NCBI GenBank assembly: GCA_944388685.1
Contig: CALXJS010000020.1
Coordinates: 1-26,754 of the forward strand
From: an uncultured Clostridia bacterium
GTDB lineage: Bacteria > Bacillota_A > Clostridia > TANB77 > CAG-508
Direction of reading: 5' to 3'
Length of the DNA stretch: 26,754 nt
Part shown: positions 7,489 through 15,807 of the stretch, piece after piece
Numbering within the stretch: the stretch's first letter is position 1
Layout: each line of letters starts with the position of its first letter
Position numbers and translations under genes: made by a program
Notes under the pieces: generated by a model
Database searches by the model: none
Seen by the model: only the letters and a program-made list of their open reading frames with translations
Told to the model about the DNA's origin: nothing

Positions 7489-8433
7489 ATGGAAAACATC
7501 AAAATCTTTGCCTGCAAAAGTGCAGAAAATTTCACAAAAGAAATATGTGATTATCTAAAATTACCAGTAGGAGAAATGGACATACTAAAGTTTAAAAATG
7601 ACAATACTTTTGTACAAATTAAAGAAACAGTAAGAGAACAAGATGTATATATTGTACAAACAACAACACCACCAGTAAATGAAAGAGTAATGGAATTATT
7701 AATTACAATTGATGCATTTAAAAGAGCATCTGCAAGAAATATTAATGTTGTTTTACCATATTACATTTATTCAAGGTCAGATAAAAAAGATCAACCAAGA
7801 ATACCAGTAACTGCAAAATTAATGCAACAACTATTAGAAGCAGCAGGTGCAACAAGAGTTATTACTTGTGACTTACATAACCCAGCAATTCAAGCATATT
7901 TTAATATTAATTGTGACAGATTATCAGCACAAAACATTTTACAAAAATATTTTAAAGAAAAGAACTTAAAAGATATGGTAATTGTTGCAACAGACGCGGG
8001 AAGTTCAAAAAAAGCATATAAATATTCAGAATATTTTGGATGTCCAATTGCGTTAATTGATAAAAGAAGAGCAGGCAATGATGATAGAGCCATAGCAACC
8101 ACTGTTATAGGAGATGTAGAAAACAAAGAGGCCATCATCTTTGATGATGAAGTAGATACAGCAGGTTCTTTAATCGAAACAGCAAAAATTTTAGAGAGAT
8201 TTAAAGCAAAAGAAATATATGCAGGATGTACACATGGTGTATTATCAGCAGATGCTGTAAAGAGAATTGAAGCTTCTCCAATAAAGGAATTAGTTATTAC
8301 AAATACAATTCCATTACCAGAAGAAAAACAAAGTGACAAAATAAAAGTATTAACAATTGCTCCATTATTTGCAGAAGCAATTAGAAGATTAAATGAAGCA
8401 AGACCATTAGGAGAATTATTTGTATTAGAATAA
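7489..8433 (+). CDS. prs: Ribose-phosphate pyrophosphokinase (PRPP synthetase)
   Basis: Transfers pyrophosphate from ATP to ribose 5-phosphate, making PRPP for purine, pyrimidine, histidine, tryptophan and NAD synthesis in the cytosol. I start at ATG 7489 (MENIKIFACKSAENF, 314 aa), about 12 bases after AAAGGA; ATG 7477 lies too close to that site. Family features are present: SRSDKKDQPRIPVTAK (95-110), TCDLH with D128 and H130, the flexible-loop KRR (192-194) and the PRPP-binding loop IFDDEVDTAGS (218-228). The ATP-binding segment (SRSDKKDQ where many enzymes have ARQDRKxR) and DDEVDTAGS for DDMIDTAGT mark a divergent branch. It has its own promoter and a structured leader. Confidence 0.95.
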   Translation: MENIKIFACKSAENFTKEICDYLKLPVGEMDILKFKNDNTFVQIKETVREQDVYIVQTTTPPVNERVMELLITIDAFKRASARNINVVLPYYIYSRSDKKDQPRIPVTAKLMQQLLEAAGATRVITCDLHNPAIQAYFNINCDRLSAQNILQKYFKEKNLKDMVIVATDAGSSKKAYKYSEYFGCPIALIDKRRAGNDDRAIATTVIGDVENKEAIIFDDEVDTAGSLIETAKILERFKAKEIYAGCTHGVLSADAVKRIEASPIKELVITNTIPLPEEKQSDKIKVLTIAPLFAEAIRRLNEARPLGELFVLE

Positions 8434-8464
8434 TGTCCAATTGGGGACGTTTCCTTTTGGACAT
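8433..8464 (+). repeat. Left copy of a 32-bp inverted repeat (self-complementary hairpin)
   Basis: The segment begins at the last base of the prs stop codon. Its ends ATGTCCAA and TTGGACAT pair with each other, so it can act as a hairpin terminator for prs (followed by TTTT). Its reverse complement recurs at 9441-9472 with 30 of 32 bases identical. The two copies enclose the atypical gene at 8828-9223. Confidence 0.8.
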
Positions 8465-8545
8465 TTTAAAAGATACTTTAATTATTTGTTTAGAAATTGA
8501 ACAAATCGGACAGTATATACAAATTACAAGTTAGAATTAGAAAAG

Positions 8546-8624
8546 AAATCTTGAGTTGAAGTAAAACTATTTTATTGAAAAAGGAATTTAATAAAGTTAG
8601 TTTACTTTTACTTGAGATTTTTTT
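8546..8624 (+). terminator. Long-stem intrinsic terminator
   Basis: The arm 8546-8568 (AAATCTTGAG, then GAAGTAAAACT) pairs with 8599-8620 (AGTTTACTTTTACTTGAGATTT), with about 18-20 pairs, some G-U, and one or two mismatches. The T tract 8618-8624 follows. No gene lies between prs and this point, so it either backs up the prs terminator or ends a short unrecognised transcript. The rest of 8465-8737 is AT-rich with nothing else I can identify. Confidence 0.65.
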
Positions 8625-8737
8625 GTATGTAATATTTTTGCAAGATTATTTACTTACAAAATCAATTTTATGTAAATGTGAAAAATAAGACTTAATGAAT
8701 AAGTATTAAAGGGAGGATACAAAAAATGATATAAAAC

Positions 8738-8766
8738 TTGCAAATTTACATAATTTGGAGTATAAT
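8738..8766 (+). promoter_or_regulatory. Sigma-A promoter of the 131-aa gene
   Basis: TTGCAA (8738-8743), 17 bases, then the perfect -10 box TATAAT (8761-8766). The leader of about 55 bases contains the short hairpin GTTG/CAAC at about 8774-8787 and ends in the AGAGGAG ribosome site. Confidence 0.75.
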
Positions 8767-8827
8767 TAAAGTATGTTGTAAATGCAACTAGCCACGTTGT
8801 CTTAATTATAGAAAGAGGAGTTTAATT

Positions 8828-9223
8828 ATGTATGAGAGATCTATAAGTATTCAGAACTTAATGGATTTGACTGAAAAGAATCCAAATGTGGAAGAACATG
8901 CTTTAGTTGCGGAGGCTGAACGTTTTTATCGGGAGATAAAAATAGTTGGGTTAAACAGGACTCGTGTTTATTATGAAACTAAGAATAAAAAGATAACTGT
9001 ATATGCTAGTGAATTACCTCACCGTACAAGGGCTATCGCAGCATTTTTAATGATTATGGTCTACAGGTGGAGTGACTCAAATTCCGGTAGATTAGAAACT
9101 CATTTTGGACTTCCTACGAGAATTAATTATATTCTTGGGGATGTTAAGGTTTTCCGGAATAATCATGCAGGGCTTGACTGCATATCGGTTAAAGACTTTA
9201 TAGATGCTTATCTAGCATCATAA
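8828..9223 (+). CDS. Unknown 131-aa protein of foreign codon usage, inside an inverted repeat
   Basis: ATG 8828 follows GAAAGAGGAG. I recognise no family. The product is soluble (no membrane helix or signal peptide), with a charged N-terminal helix (about 10-37, ending AERFYREIK), a short strand region (VYYETKNKKITVYASELPHR) and a C-terminal part with FGLPTRINYILGDVKVF. Only about 3 of its 10 arginines use AGA (the others are CGT, CGG and AGG), whereas neighbours use AGA almost exclusively, and it is visibly richer in G+C. It has its own consensus promoter and its own terminator and is enclosed by the 32-bp inverted repeat, so it looks like an independently acquired single-gene unit. Confidence 0.72.
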   Translation: MYERSISIQNLMDLTEKNPNVEEHALVAEAERFYREIKIVGLNRTRVYYETKNKKITVYASELPHRTRAIAAFLMIMVYRWSDSNSGRLETHFGLPTRINYILGDVKVFRNNHAGLDCISVKDFIDAYLAS

Positions 9224-9253
9224 AAATGATAACTTGTTAATGCGTGGCCGAAC

Positions 9254-9280
9254 AAACACCAGCGTAATGCTGGTGTTTTT
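9254..9280 (+). terminator. Intrinsic terminator of the 131-aa gene
   Basis: ACACCAGC (9256-9263) and GCTGGTGT (9269-9276) pair perfectly around GTAAT, followed by TTTTT. The stem is much richer in G+C than its surroundings, matching the gene it follows. Confidence 0.9.
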
Positions 9281-9440
9281 CGTTGAATAGGAAAAAAATC
9301 AACATAAATCATTGCTTTAACTTAATAAATGTACACAAATTATATATATATATATTTTAACTAAACTTACTAGAAAAGTTTAGCATGAAAATTATGCTAA
9401 GAGTAGATTTAAATTTTCAGTCTAAAAGCAAAAACAAAAA

Positions 9441-9472
9441 ATGTCCAAAAGGAAACATCCCCAAATGGACAT
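9441..9472 (-). repeat. Right copy of the 32-bp inverted repeat
   Basis: It is the reverse complement of 8433-8464 apart from two substitutions. It is preceded by a run of A, so on the - strand it has the form of a hairpin plus T tract. Between the 131-aa gene's terminator and this copy (9281-9440) I see only short AT-rich hairpins, such as AGCAT/ATGCT near 9383-9399, and a TA repeat near 9340. Confidence 0.8.
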
Positions 9473-9517
9473 AAATAAAAGAAATTCTTGAAATTAATGG
9501 AAATATAAAAAAAAATA

Positions 9518-9526
9518 TGATAAAAT
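9518..9526 (+). promoter_or_regulatory. Extended -10 promoter of ftsY
   Basis: TGATAAAAT (9518-9526) has the TGn extension and a good -10 box; the -35 region (TGGAAA, 9498-9503) is weak. It lies between the repeat at 9441-9472 and the ftsY start. Confidence 0.5.
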
Positions 9527-9569
9527 AGATAGTGTCAAATTAAAAAATAATAAAGAAAGGAATTTAACC

Positions 9570-10475
9570 ATGGGGTTTTTTGATAAATTAAAAAATGGAT
9601 TAAATAAAACAAAGAAATCATTTGATGAAAAGATTAATACAGTTTTTAGTAGTTTTAGAAAAGTGGATGAAGACTTTTTGGAAGAACTAGAAGAAATTTT
9701 AATTATGTCAGATATTGGAATGGATACATCTGTGAAAATTATTAATAATTTAAGAGATAGGATTAAAAAGGAAAAAATAGAAGATGAAGAAGATGTGAAA
9801 AAAGCTTTAAGAGAAGAAATGCAAAAAATCTTAGAAGTAACAGATATCAGCTTACATTTAAATACAAAACCATCTGTAATTTTAGTTGTTGGTGTAAATG
9901 GTGTGGGAAAAACAACATCAATTGGAAAAATAGCAAATCGTTTGGCAAAAGATGGAAAGAAAGTGGTTGTGGCAGCGGCAGATACTTTCAGAGCAGCTGC
10001 TGTGGAACAATTAGAGATTTGGGCTAAAAGGTCAGGTGCAGATATTGTAAAAAGAGAAGAAGGAGTAGATCCTGCATCTGTAGTTTATGATGCTATTAAA
10101 ATAACAAGAGAAAAAAATGCAGATGTGCTAATTGTTGATACTGCTGGAAGACTTCACAATAAAAAATATTTGATGGATGAATTAAATAAAATTCAAAAAG
10201 TAATTAACAAAGAAATGGCAGAAGCAGATAAAGAAGTATTATTGGTTATTGATGGAACTACTGGACAAAATGCTATATCACAGGTAAAAGCTTTTAAAGA
10301 AGAGGCAGATATTACAGGATTAGTGCTTACAAAATTAGATGGTACTGCAAAAGGTGGCGTTGTGATTGGTATTGTGGAAGAAAATAAAATTCCTGTAAAA
10401 TTTATCGGTGTAGGGGAACAAATTGATGATATGGAAATCTTTAATGCAGAAGATTTTGTAAAAGCAATTATTTAA
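9570..10475 (+). CDS. ftsY: Signal recognition particle receptor FtsY
   Basis: The SRP receptor GTPase docks ribosome-SRP complexes at the membrane for insertion of membrane proteins. The 301-aa protein is the compact NG form without the long acidic A domain, typical of Firmicutes. It starts MGFFDKLKNGLNKTKK, an amphipathic membrane-binding helix, and the N domain runs to about 95. GTPase motifs are complete: GVNGVGKTTS (108-117), the DTFRAAA insertion-box segment (138-144), DTAGR (190-194) and TKLDG (254-258), with the closing VGVGEQIDDM segment nearby. The ribosome site AAGAAAGGA precedes ATG 9570. It is transcribed from its own promoter, and the usual partners (smc, ffh) are not in the window. 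Confidence 0.96.
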   Translation: MGFFDKLKNGLNKTKKSFDEKINTVFSSFRKVDEDFLEELEEILIMSDIGMDTSVKIINNLRDRIKKEKIEDEEDVKKALREEMQKILEVTDISLHLNTKPSVILVVGVNGVGKTTSIGKIANRLAKDGKKVVVAAADTFRAAAVEQLEIWAKRSGADIVKREEGVDPASVVYDAIKITREKNADVLIVDTAGRLHNKKYLMDELNKIQKVINKEMAEADKEVLLVIDGTTGQNAISQVKAFKEEADITGLVLTKLDGTAKGGVVIGIVEENKIPVKFIGVGEQIDDMEIFNAEDFVKAII

Positions 10476-10512
10476 AGAAAACATGGATAATGAAATCAAA
10501 GATTTTTATTCA

Positions 10513-10550
10513 TATATATTAGGAAAGTCATGCTGATTTTCTAATATATA
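10513..10550. other. 14-bp hairpin between ftsY and the UPF0182 gene
   Basis: TATATATTAG (10513-10522) pairs perfectly with CTAATATATA (10541-10550), extended inward by four more pairs around a 10-base loop. It is followed by A rather than T on the + strand, so it is a weak terminator candidate at best; it may stabilise the end of the ftsY mRNA. Confidence 0.4.
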
Positions 10551-10604
10551 AAAATACAATGCACACAAATTTGTTCTAGATGTGCAAAACAAGGAGGGAA
10601 AAAT

Positions 10605-13484
10605 TTGAAGGAAGAAAGAAAAGAAACGATAGTTGAAAATCAAGAGAATAATAAGCAGACAAATCAATCGGGAAAAACAAAGAAAAAAAGTAGAATCAGA
10701 ATGATTTTAGTTATTGCTTTTATTGCTATATTTGCAATTATATCGTATATACAAATACGAGGAAGTTATTTAGAATACGTAGAGTTGGGAAGTAATTATG
10801 TACAAGTATTTTGGACCAATATTATATATAGATATTCTATTATGGCAATTAACTTTGTATTTCTATTCTTTATAATTTATATGACAAACCGAGGAATTAA
10901 AAAAGGGTTGAAAGTATTTTTTGAGAAAGAAAAAATAGAAATGCCAAGATTAGTAAATAAATCTATTGCTTTAGTATTTTCTATTATTGTAAGTGTAATT
11001 ATATCAGATATGATGATGCAAAAAATCATGTTAGTTATAGGAAATACATCATTTGGGATTACAGATCCTATTTTTGGATTAGATATTTCATATTATGTAT
11101 TTCAAAAACCAGTAATTGAAATGTTTGTTTATTATTTCTTAGGAATTGTTATAGGATTAACTATTTATATGGCTGCTTACTACATTATAGTATTTAACCG
11201 ATATTTTGATGGTGTTGATAGCCAAATGCTAAAAGAAAGTTTATTTATGAAAAAATTAACAAGAAATGTTTTATTAATTATTATAGGAATAGCAATTGCT
11301 ACAATACTAAGTACACAAAACCTAATGTTTGGTAAAATTCTAACAATTGACGAGAATATAGAAATTAATGGAGCAGGAATGACAGAAGCTACTATAAAAT
11401 TATGGGGATATATCTTATTTGCTTTTGTTATTGTTATATTTGCTTATAGAGCATTGAGATATTTTAAAAAAGGAAATACAGCAAAAGTATTAAAAAATTT
11501 AGTAATTATACCAATTTATTTAGTATTCTTATTTGTCATAATGGTTGCTTTTGATTTGATTTATGTGAATTCAAATGAACTAGATAAAGAAAGAACATAT
11601 ATATCACAAAATATCGAAAACACCAAAAATGCTTATGGATTAGATATTGATGAGAAAAGTATAGAATATTCAGGAACAATAACAGAACAAGAATTAAATG
11701 CAAATAATAATATTATTAATAATATTCCAATTATAAGTGAAGAAGCAGTTTTAACAACATTGGAGAATAATCAAACTAGTACAGGATATTATACATATAG
11801 AACTGCCAATTTGGCAAAATATAAAATTGGAGAAGAAGAAAAAATTGTATACTTATCTCCAAGAGAAATTACGAGTTCAGATAGAACCTATAGCAATAAA
11901 ACTTACGAATATACACATGGATATGGTGAAATTATTACATCAGCAACAGAAAGTACAGAGACAGGAAATATAGAATACATTCAAAAAGAGGTTTCTGGAA
12001 AAGATGAAATTGTTGATATAACAGAACCAAGAATTTATTTTAGTACAGATGATAATGCTAATGTGGCAACTAACACCAAAAATAAGCAAGAATATGATTA
12101 CACAGATGAAAATGGAAATGATGTAACTTCTAGTTATGATGGAGAGGCAGGGTTACAGTTAAACTTTATAGATAGATTAGTATTAGGGATTTATAAAGGA
12201 GATATCAATTTAGCATTATCTACAGAAATGACAAAAGATAGTAAGATTTTGATTAATAGAAATATTATCGAAAGGGCGAAAAAAGCATTACCATATTTAA
12301 TGTATGATGAGAATCCATACACAGTTATTGGAGACGATGGAAAAATATATTGGGTTCTAGATGCTTATACAATATCAAGTAGTTATCCTTATTCACAATA
12401 TACAGAAATTGAGCATGAAGGAGAAACAAGAGATATTAATTATATCAGGAATTCTGTAAAAGTGATTATAGATGCTTATAATGGAACGATGAAATATTAT
12501 ATTACAGATAGAACAGACCCAATAGCCATGGCATATAGGAATATTTATACAACATTATTTGTTGAACTTGATGAAGAAATACCAGAGGATATTTCAGGAC
12601 ACTTTGTATACCCAGAATTTTTATATAATGTGCAAGCTGAAATCTTAAAAGTATATCATAATGTAAAACCAGATGTATTATATCGATCAGATGATTTATG
12701 GGATTTTGTTAGATATAATAACTTAAATACCACGAGATCATCAGGAACTTATTTAGAACCTTACTATACAATGGTTAAGGATGATGGTAGAGAGGAATTA
12801 GGACTAATTCAAATTTACACACAAAATGGTAGACAGAATATTATTTCATATTTAGTAGGGACAACGGAAGGTGGACAAAACAAATTAGAATTATGTAATT
12901 TTTCACCTGATAGTAATATAGTAAGTCCAATGCAATTAGATCAACAAATTGAAGAAGATGAAGCAATATCATCAGAATTAGAAACATTAGAAACAACAGG
13001 TACAAGAATTACAAAAGAAATGATAATTGTGCCAATAGAGAATACTTTATTGTATGTAGAACCAATCTATCAAACTATGATTAATGAATCAGAAATACCA
13101 ATATTGAAAAAGGTAATTGTTGCATCAGGAAATAAGGTGGCAATAGGAGATACTTTGCAAGAGGCACTAAACAATTTATTGTCTAATTCAGCAGTAGATA
13201 TTGAGATAGAAAATACAGAAGATATAGATGGTATTATTGATTCTATTATCAAAGCAAATCAGAATCTAAAAGATTCAACGAATAATAGTGACTGGGATAT
13301 GATAGGAAGCGATATAGAAAGATTACAAACATTAATTGACTCTTTAGAAAGAATGCGAGAAGAAGAAAATTCAAATACTGAAAATACGCAAAATACAGAT
13401 AATACCAATGTGATAGATAACATAAATGTAATAGATAGTGTAACAAATGAAAATACAAATATGATGGATTCTGTTACAGAATAA
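10605..13484 (+). CDS. UPF0182 family integral membrane protein
   Basis: A 959-aa member of UPF0182, a large conserved membrane family of unknown biochemical role. It starts with TTG 10605, eight bases after AAGGAGGG. A charged cytoplasmic tail (1-31) is followed by about seven membrane helices (near 32-49, 76-95, 118-136, 172-198, 219-235, 265-282 and 298-318) and a large outer domain. The conserved core is clear: FIDRLVLGIYKGDINLALS, DGKIYWVLDAYTISSSYPYS, YIRNSVKVIIDAYNGTMKYYI, the FVYPEFLYNVQ segment and the YH..KPDVLY..DDLWD region. The C-terminal 40 residues are Asn/Thr-rich with imperfect repeats of NVIDNIN/NVIDSVT type. The length is normal for the family. Its terminator overlaps the start of the next gene. 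Confidence 0.93.
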   Translation: MKEERKETIVENQENNKQTNQSGKTKKKSRIRMILVIAFIAIFAIISYIQIRGSYLEYVELGSNYVQVFWTNIIYRYSIMAINFVFLFFIIYMTNRGIKKGLKVFFEKEKIEMPRLVNKSIALVFSIIVSVIISDMMMQKIMLVIGNTSFGITDPIFGLDISYYVFQKPVIEMFVYYFLGIVIGLTIYMAAYYIIVFNRYFDGVDSQMLKESLFMKKLTRNVLLIIIGIAIATILSTQNLMFGKILTIDENIEINGAGMTEATIKLWGYILFAFVIVIFAYRALRYFKKGNTAKVLKNLVIIPIYLVFLFVIMVAFDLIYVNSNELDKERTYISQNIENTKNAYGLDIDEKSIEYSGTITEQELNANNNIINNIPIISEEAVLTTLENNQTSTGYYTYRTANLAKYKIGEEEKIVYLSPREITSSDRTYSNKTYEYTHGYGEIITSATESTETGNIEYIQKEVSGKDEIVDITEPRIYFSTDDNANVATNTKNKQEYDYTDENGNDVTSSYDGEAGLQLNFIDRLVLGIYKGDINLALSTEMTKDSKILINRNIIERAKKALPYLMYDENPYTVIGDDGKIYWVLDAYTISSSYPYSQYTEIEHEGETRDINYIRNSVKVIIDAYNGTMKYYITDRTDPIAMAYRNIYTTLFVELDEEIPEDISGHFVYPEFLYNVQAEILKVYHNVKPDVLYRSDDLWDFVRYNNLNTTRSSGTYLEPYYTMVKDDGREELGLIQIYTQNGRQNIISYLVGTTEGGQNKLELCNFSPDSNIVSPMQLDQQIEEDEAISSELETLETTGTRITKEMIIVPIENTLLYVEPIYQTMINESEIPILKKVIVASGNKVAIGDTLQEALNNLLSNSAVDIEIENTEDIDGIIDSIIKANQNLKDSTNNSDWDMIGSDIERLQTLIDSLERMREEENSNTENTQNTDNTNVIDNINVIDSVTNENTNMMDSVTE

Positions 13485-13510
13485 ATAAAAAATTGAATAA
13501 AAAAGATGTA

Positions 13511-13543
13511 AAAAATCCACCCTATAACTAAGGTGGATTTTTT
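13511..13543 (+). terminator. Terminator hairpin that also contains the next gene's ribosome binding site
   Basis: AAAAATCCACC (13511-13521) pairs with GGTGGATTTTT (13532-13542) around a 10-base loop and ends in T6 immediately before ATG 13544. The right arm AAGGTGG is also the Shine-Dalgarno sequence of that gene, seven bases from its start. When the hairpin forms, transcription should stop or the ribosome site should be hidden, so read-through is needed to express the downstream gene. Confidence 0.8.
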
Positions 13544-13849
13544 ATGTTCGGTTTTTTTAATAAAATAAAAAGTAAGAAAATAGAAATATTAAATACTTCC
13601 ATAAATAATCTGATAGAAGCATTTCAAAAATCTAATATTGAGGAGTGGACATATATATTTGGAAGTAAAAAGGAAATTATTAAAAGAAATTTGATTGCAG
13701 GTATATTTAGAGGTGTTGGAATAGGAATTGGTGTTACTATCATAACGGCAATTCTAATCATTCTATTACAGAGAATTGTAGCACTCAATATTCCTATAAT
13801 TGGAGAATACATTGCAGACATTGTTGAAATTGTGCAAAGAAGCAGGTAA
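13544..13849 (+). CDS. DUF5665-type small membrane protein
   Basis: The 101-aa product has a soluble N-terminal helix region (1-47) and one long hydrophobic segment (about 48-78). The conserved pattern near the C-terminus (GIFRGVGIGIGVTIITAILI, then LLQRIVALNIPIIGEYIADIVEIVQ) fits DUF5665 proteins of Clostridia, whose role is unknown. The ATG directly follows the T tract of the preceding terminator, and its ribosome binding site is part of that hairpin. It ends before a bidirectional terminator shared with tyrS. Confidence 0.8.
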   Translation: MFGFFNKIKSKKIEILNTSINNLIEAFQKSNIEEWTYIFGSKKEIIKRNLIAGIFRGVGIGIGVTIITAILIILLQRIVALNIPIIGEYIADIVEIVQRSR

Positions 13850-13899
13850 AATTGCTATATAGGGTCAAGATAAATCCGATTTTCCTATACAATAAAAAG

Positions 13900-13928
13900 T
13901 GTGGACCGAGAATTTTTCTCGGCCCACA
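13900..13928. terminator. Bidirectional terminator between the DUF5665 gene and tyrS
   Basis: TGTGGACCGAGAA (13900-13912) pairs with TTCTCGGCCCACA (13916-13928), with a single A/C mismatch. A tract of A on the left (13894-13898) and T on the right (13931-13936) makes it work for transcripts from either side, as expected between convergent genes. Confidence 0.85.
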
Positions 13929-13942
13929 TGAATTTTTATTAT

Positions 13943-15158
13943 TTATTTTTCTAATTTATAAAATACTTTTTTACCTTTTTTCAAAATAGCATATCCTTCA
14001 GAAAAATCACTTTCAGAAAGTTGATAATTTATATCTGAAACTTTTTCATCATTTAGAGAAATACCGCCTTGTGAAATTAATGTTCTTGCTTGACCTTTAG
14101 AAGGAGCAATTCCTGTTTTTACAATGGCATCAACTATAGAGATATGTAAATCATCTAATTTTACAGTAGGCATATTATCTAAACTTCCAGATCCATTAAA
14201 TAAAGCATTAGAGGCTTCTTCTGCTTTTTTAGCTTCTTCCTCTCCATGAATTAATTTGGTAATTTCAAAAGCAGCAATTTTTTTGGCTTCATTTATTTTT
14301 TCATCTTTTAGACTTGACAATTCATTAACTTGTTCAATAGGAAGAAATGTTAACATTTTTAACACAGTTTCAACACTACCATCTTCAATATTTCTCCAGT
14401 ATTGATAAAATTCATAAGGTGATGTTTTATTAGGATCTAACCATAAAGCACCTTTTTCGGTTTTACCCATTTTTTTACCTTCTTTTGTTGTTAAAAGTTT
14501 AAAAGTTAAACCAAAAGAGTCTTCTTTTCCAATTTTTCTAATTAATTCAACACCACCAATGATATTAGACCATTGGTCATTTCCACCCATTTGAAGTTTA
14601 CAACCATATTTGTTATATAAATATAAAAAGTCATAAGATTGCATTAGCATATAACTCATTTCAAAAAATGTTAAACCTGTTTCCAATCTTTGTTTATAGC
14701 ATTCAGCTGAAAGCATTCTATTAACAGAAAATAAGCTACCAATTTCGCGAACAAAATCAACAAATTTTAAATCTAATAGCCAATCTGCATTATTAACAAT
14801 AATAGCTGCATTATCACCTTCAAAACTTACAAATTTTTCTACTTGTTTTTTGATACATTCTACATTATGATTAATTTCTTCTCTAGACATCATTCTTCTC
14901 ATATCTGTTTTTCCGAGAAGGGTCACCTATTGTAGCAGTACCACCACCAACTAAGATGATAGGCTTATGTCCACACTTTTGCATATGACTTGCTACCATC
15001 AGAGAAACAAAATGACCAACATGAAGGCTATCAGCAGTAGGGTCAATTCCAATATAGAAAGGAACAGACGATTTACTAAATAACGTCTTGATTTCAGCTG
15101 GATGGGTTAATTGTTCAATATATCCTCTTTCGTCTAAAATATCAAAAACATTTTTCAT
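13943..15158 (-). CDS. tyrS: Tyrosyl-tRNA synthetase, with a one-base frameshift
   Basis: Charges tRNA-Tyr with tyrosine, normally essential. The start is ATG at 15158 ([16 protein letters not shown]), nine bases after AAAGGA. The first frame holds the class I nucleotide-binding part ([15 protein letters not shown], then [11 protein letters not shown]) and then goes off into NRYEKNDV and a stop. The expected continuation ([14 protein letters not shown]) is in the next frame and runs to 13943, with the KMGKT signature, [12 protein letters not shown] and a C-terminal S4 RNA-binding domain ([17 protein letters not shown]). Removing one base at about 14915 restores a normal 404-aa enzyme. An error in the sequence or assembly is the simplest explanation unless a second tyrS exists. 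Confidence 0.93.
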
Positions 15159-15254
15159 CAAATTCAATCCTTTCAAATAATACTTATAAATTTAGCAGAT
15201 ATATTTTTATTTTTAAAAGAAATTTGCTTTCATCTTAAAATTCTTGTATCATCA

Positions 15255-15283
15255 ATTATTGCATATAATTCTACTTATGTAAA
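15255..15283 (-). promoter_or_regulatory. Candidate tyrS promoter
   Basis: On the - strand, TTTACA (15283-15278), 17 bases, then AATAAT (15260-15255). It would give a leader of about 95 bases before tyrS, too short for a full T-box, and no T-box antiterminator sequence is visible. Confidence 0.4.
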
Positions 15284-15303
15284 ATAGGTATACAAACAAT
15301 TAC

Positions 15304-15352
15304 GCGGGCTTTAAAATATCATGAATAGAGAAAAATGTCTAAAAAAGCCCAC
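15304..15352 (-). terminator. Inverted repeat downstream of the zinc-ribbon gene, weak terminator candidate
   Basis: GCGGGCTTT (15304-15312) pairs with AAAGCCCAC (15344-15352) apart from one mismatch, around a 31-base interval. It lies between the - strand zinc-ribbon gene and tyrS, where its transcript should end. On the - strand no T tract follows the outer stem, so termination is not certain. Confidence 0.4.
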
Positions 15353-15374
15353 TTTTGTTTTCTTTAAATAAAAA

Positions 15375-15659
15375 TTAATTTAAAGTAATTCCTGTATTTC
15401 CTGAATTTCCTGCTTTACCAAGCTGTTGAATTTCTGACTTATATGGTTTGAAATCTTCATACTCTAGAAATCTATTTAAATTTTTCACGGAAACACCAAT
15501 TTGACCAGAAATGCTATCTAAAGAATCATTTAATCCATTTTCTTGCACATAATTTAGAAAATTGGAAAATTCTATACCATCTTTAGCACTGCATTTTGGA
15601 CAAACATTACCTTGTGATACATAAAAACTTCCACATCTACTACATCTATTAAATTCCAT
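15375..15659 (-). CDS. Zinc-ribbon plus helix-turn-helix protein, similar to YvyF (TIGR03826)
   Basis: The 94-aa product begins with a zinc ribbon (CSRC at 6-9 and CPKC at 20-23), followed by a helical region NFLNYVQENGLNDSL and ISGQIGVSVKNLNRFLEYEDF (about 33-69). The latter reads like a helix-turn-helix: 'does the organism have the partner, then bind'. This order of domains resembles YvyF of flagellar operons, but no flagellar genes are nearby, so only the family-level resemblance is claimed. The tail is Gly/Asn-rich and probably flexible. TAGGAGGAG precedes the ATG at 15659. A TACAAT box at 15713-15708 on the - strand could serve as its -10, divergent from the HD gene promoter. Confidence 0.68.
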   Translation of the reverse strand: MEFNRCSRCGSFYVSQGNVCPKCSAKDGIEFSNFLNYVQENGLNDSLDSISGQIGVSVKNLNRFLEYEDFKPYKSEIQQLGKAGNSGNTGITLN

Positions 15660-15754
15660 AATATACTCCTCCTAAAACTTTTTCTTTTGATGACTAAAAT
15701 CGAACACATTGTATCATAAACGAATAAAAAAATAAAGAGTTTTTATAGCAAAAA

Positions 15755-15783
15755 TTGACATTATCTAAAAACTTATATACAAT
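15755..15783 (+). promoter_or_regulatory. Sigma-A promoter of the HD-domain gene
   Basis: TTGACA (15755-15760), 17 bases, TACAAT (15778-15783). One of the best promoters in the window, about 20 bases before the ribosome site of the gene at 15808. Confidence 0.8.
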
Positions 15784-15807
15784 AAGGAAGATAGGAGGAG
15801 AGGAAAA

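Noticed and set aside
9335..9360. TA-rich simple repeat as a regulatory element
   Set aside because: Short TATATA runs are common at this base composition and no other signal accompanies it.
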